From the NCBI GenBank assembly GCA_903898855.1, contig CAIUHB010000196.1, forward strand, positions 1 through 23,315: 23,315 bases of DNA. Direction: 5' to 3'. The notes under the pieces were generated by a model. That model worked only from the letters and a program-made list of their open reading frames with translations. It was not told the origin of the DNA and searched no databases. Below, in pieces: positions 22,939-23,315 of the stretch; the stretch's first letter is position 1; each line of letters begins with the position of its first letter. The position numbers and the translations under genes were made by a program. This stretch comes from an uncultured Actinomycetes bacterium (GTDB taxonomy: Bacteria > Actinomycetota > Actinomycetes > Nanopelagicales > Nanopelagicaceae).

Positions 22939-23315
22939 GTGGCTGGAACTAGTGCGCCCAAAAATGGTGCGAAGGCAACAAAGAAGACCGCTGTTAAGAA
23001 GGTCGTCGCAAAGAAAGCCGTTGTAAAAAAGGCTGCTGCGAAAAAAGCTGTTGCAAAGAAAGCCGCAGTAAAGAAGGCCGCAACTGGTCCACGCCGTTTT
23101 CCTACCAAAGCCGAACTAGAAGAAATGAAGTTGGCTCGCGAAGCTGAAGAACAAGCCAAGGCCGAGAAGAAAGCCGCTGGCCGCAAATTATTTCCTACCA
23201 AAGCCGAACTCGAAGCTCGTCGCCTTGCCGAACTCGGTCAGAGCGCGCCAGTTGCTGCGCCAGCTGCCAAGTTGGATAAGAATGGCAAAGCAATTGTTAC
23301 CAAGATTGATGGCGA
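22939..23315 (+). CDS. Lys/Ala-rich N-terminal region of a protein cut by the window end
   Basis: The frame is open from the GTG at 22939 to the window end, giving 125 residues. A stop codon (TGA, 22933-22935) sits just upstream in frame, and AAAGGA lies 6 nt before the GTG. Residues 8-51 are a run of KKAV/KKAA repeats that would bind nucleic acid or stay disordered. Two copies of FPTKAELE (about 56-63 and 89-96) follow, separated by a charged helix; each is preceded by a basic residue. Then comes an Ala/Pro linker. The main domain is not in the window. Principal sigma factors of actinobacteria often carry such a basic N-terminal extension, so an RpoD/HrdB-type protein is one guess, unsupported by any domain seen here. 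Confidence 0.8.
   Translation, partial: MAGTSAPKNGAKATKKTAVKKVVAKKAVVKKAAAKKAVAKKAAVKKAATGPRRFPTKAELEEMKLAREAEEQAKAEKKAAGRKLFPTKAELEARRLAELGQSAPVAAPAAKLDKNGKAIVTKIDG

Overview
The window looks like chromosome from a small-genome, mid-GC actinobacterium. Freshwater Nanopelagicales (acI) is my best guess, made from recall and not from a search. The signs are a SAM-IV-type riboswitch on metY-metX, an actinobacterial-type Tgt, a bacterial PH-domain membrane protein, lysine/alanine-rich basic proteins, a fused OppDF ATPase, and many promoters with a TAnnnT -10 box only 6-7 nt before the start codon, as in leaderless transcripts. I saw no rRNA, tRNA, CRISPR array, IS element or phage gene, and no stretch of 300 bases lacks a gene.

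Layout. 1-854: the end of a Lys/Ala-rich protein (cut by the window edge) and a small one-TM protein that resembles a signal peptidase without its catalytic serine. 880-2650, minus strand: msrB followed by a two-gene membrane module resembling MotA/MotB, ExbB/ExbD or ZorA/ZorB. 2694-3529: a 24-bp perfect palindrome and a DODA-type dioxygenase gene. 3546-6135: tgt (minus) and an MFS exporter (plus), divergent with a 19-bp gap. 6246-13182: a complete peptide/nickel-type ABC importer (binding protein, a 513-residue permease with an extra membrane block, a second permease, fused ATPase). A PH-domain gene lies on the opposite strand between the second permease and the ATPase. 13205-15728: an M13 metallopeptidase (minus) divergent from a marR gene (plus). 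The spacer between them carries a half-site identical to half of the palindrome at 2694-2717. 15760-15793: a two-way terminator. 15803-16072: an 89-residue histone-H1-like repeat protein (minus). 16255-18359, minus: panB followed by a second MFS exporter. 18447-20135: glutamine-dependent NAD synthetase. 20177-22797: SAM-IV riboswitch, metY and metX. 22939-end: the Lys/Ala-rich start of a protein cut by the window edge.

How the parts may work together. The ABC importer brings in peptides, and the M13 peptidase (no signal peptide, so probably cytosolic) could degrade oligopeptides. metY-metX make homocysteine under SAM control, and panB and nadE supply CoA and NAD precursors. MarR may control itself, the M13 gene and the distant dioxygenase through the shared site. 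The most unusual items are the MotAB/ZorAB-like pair, the shared MarR-type operator, the antisense PH gene inside the opp operon with TAATG junctions at both ends, and the enlarged permease.
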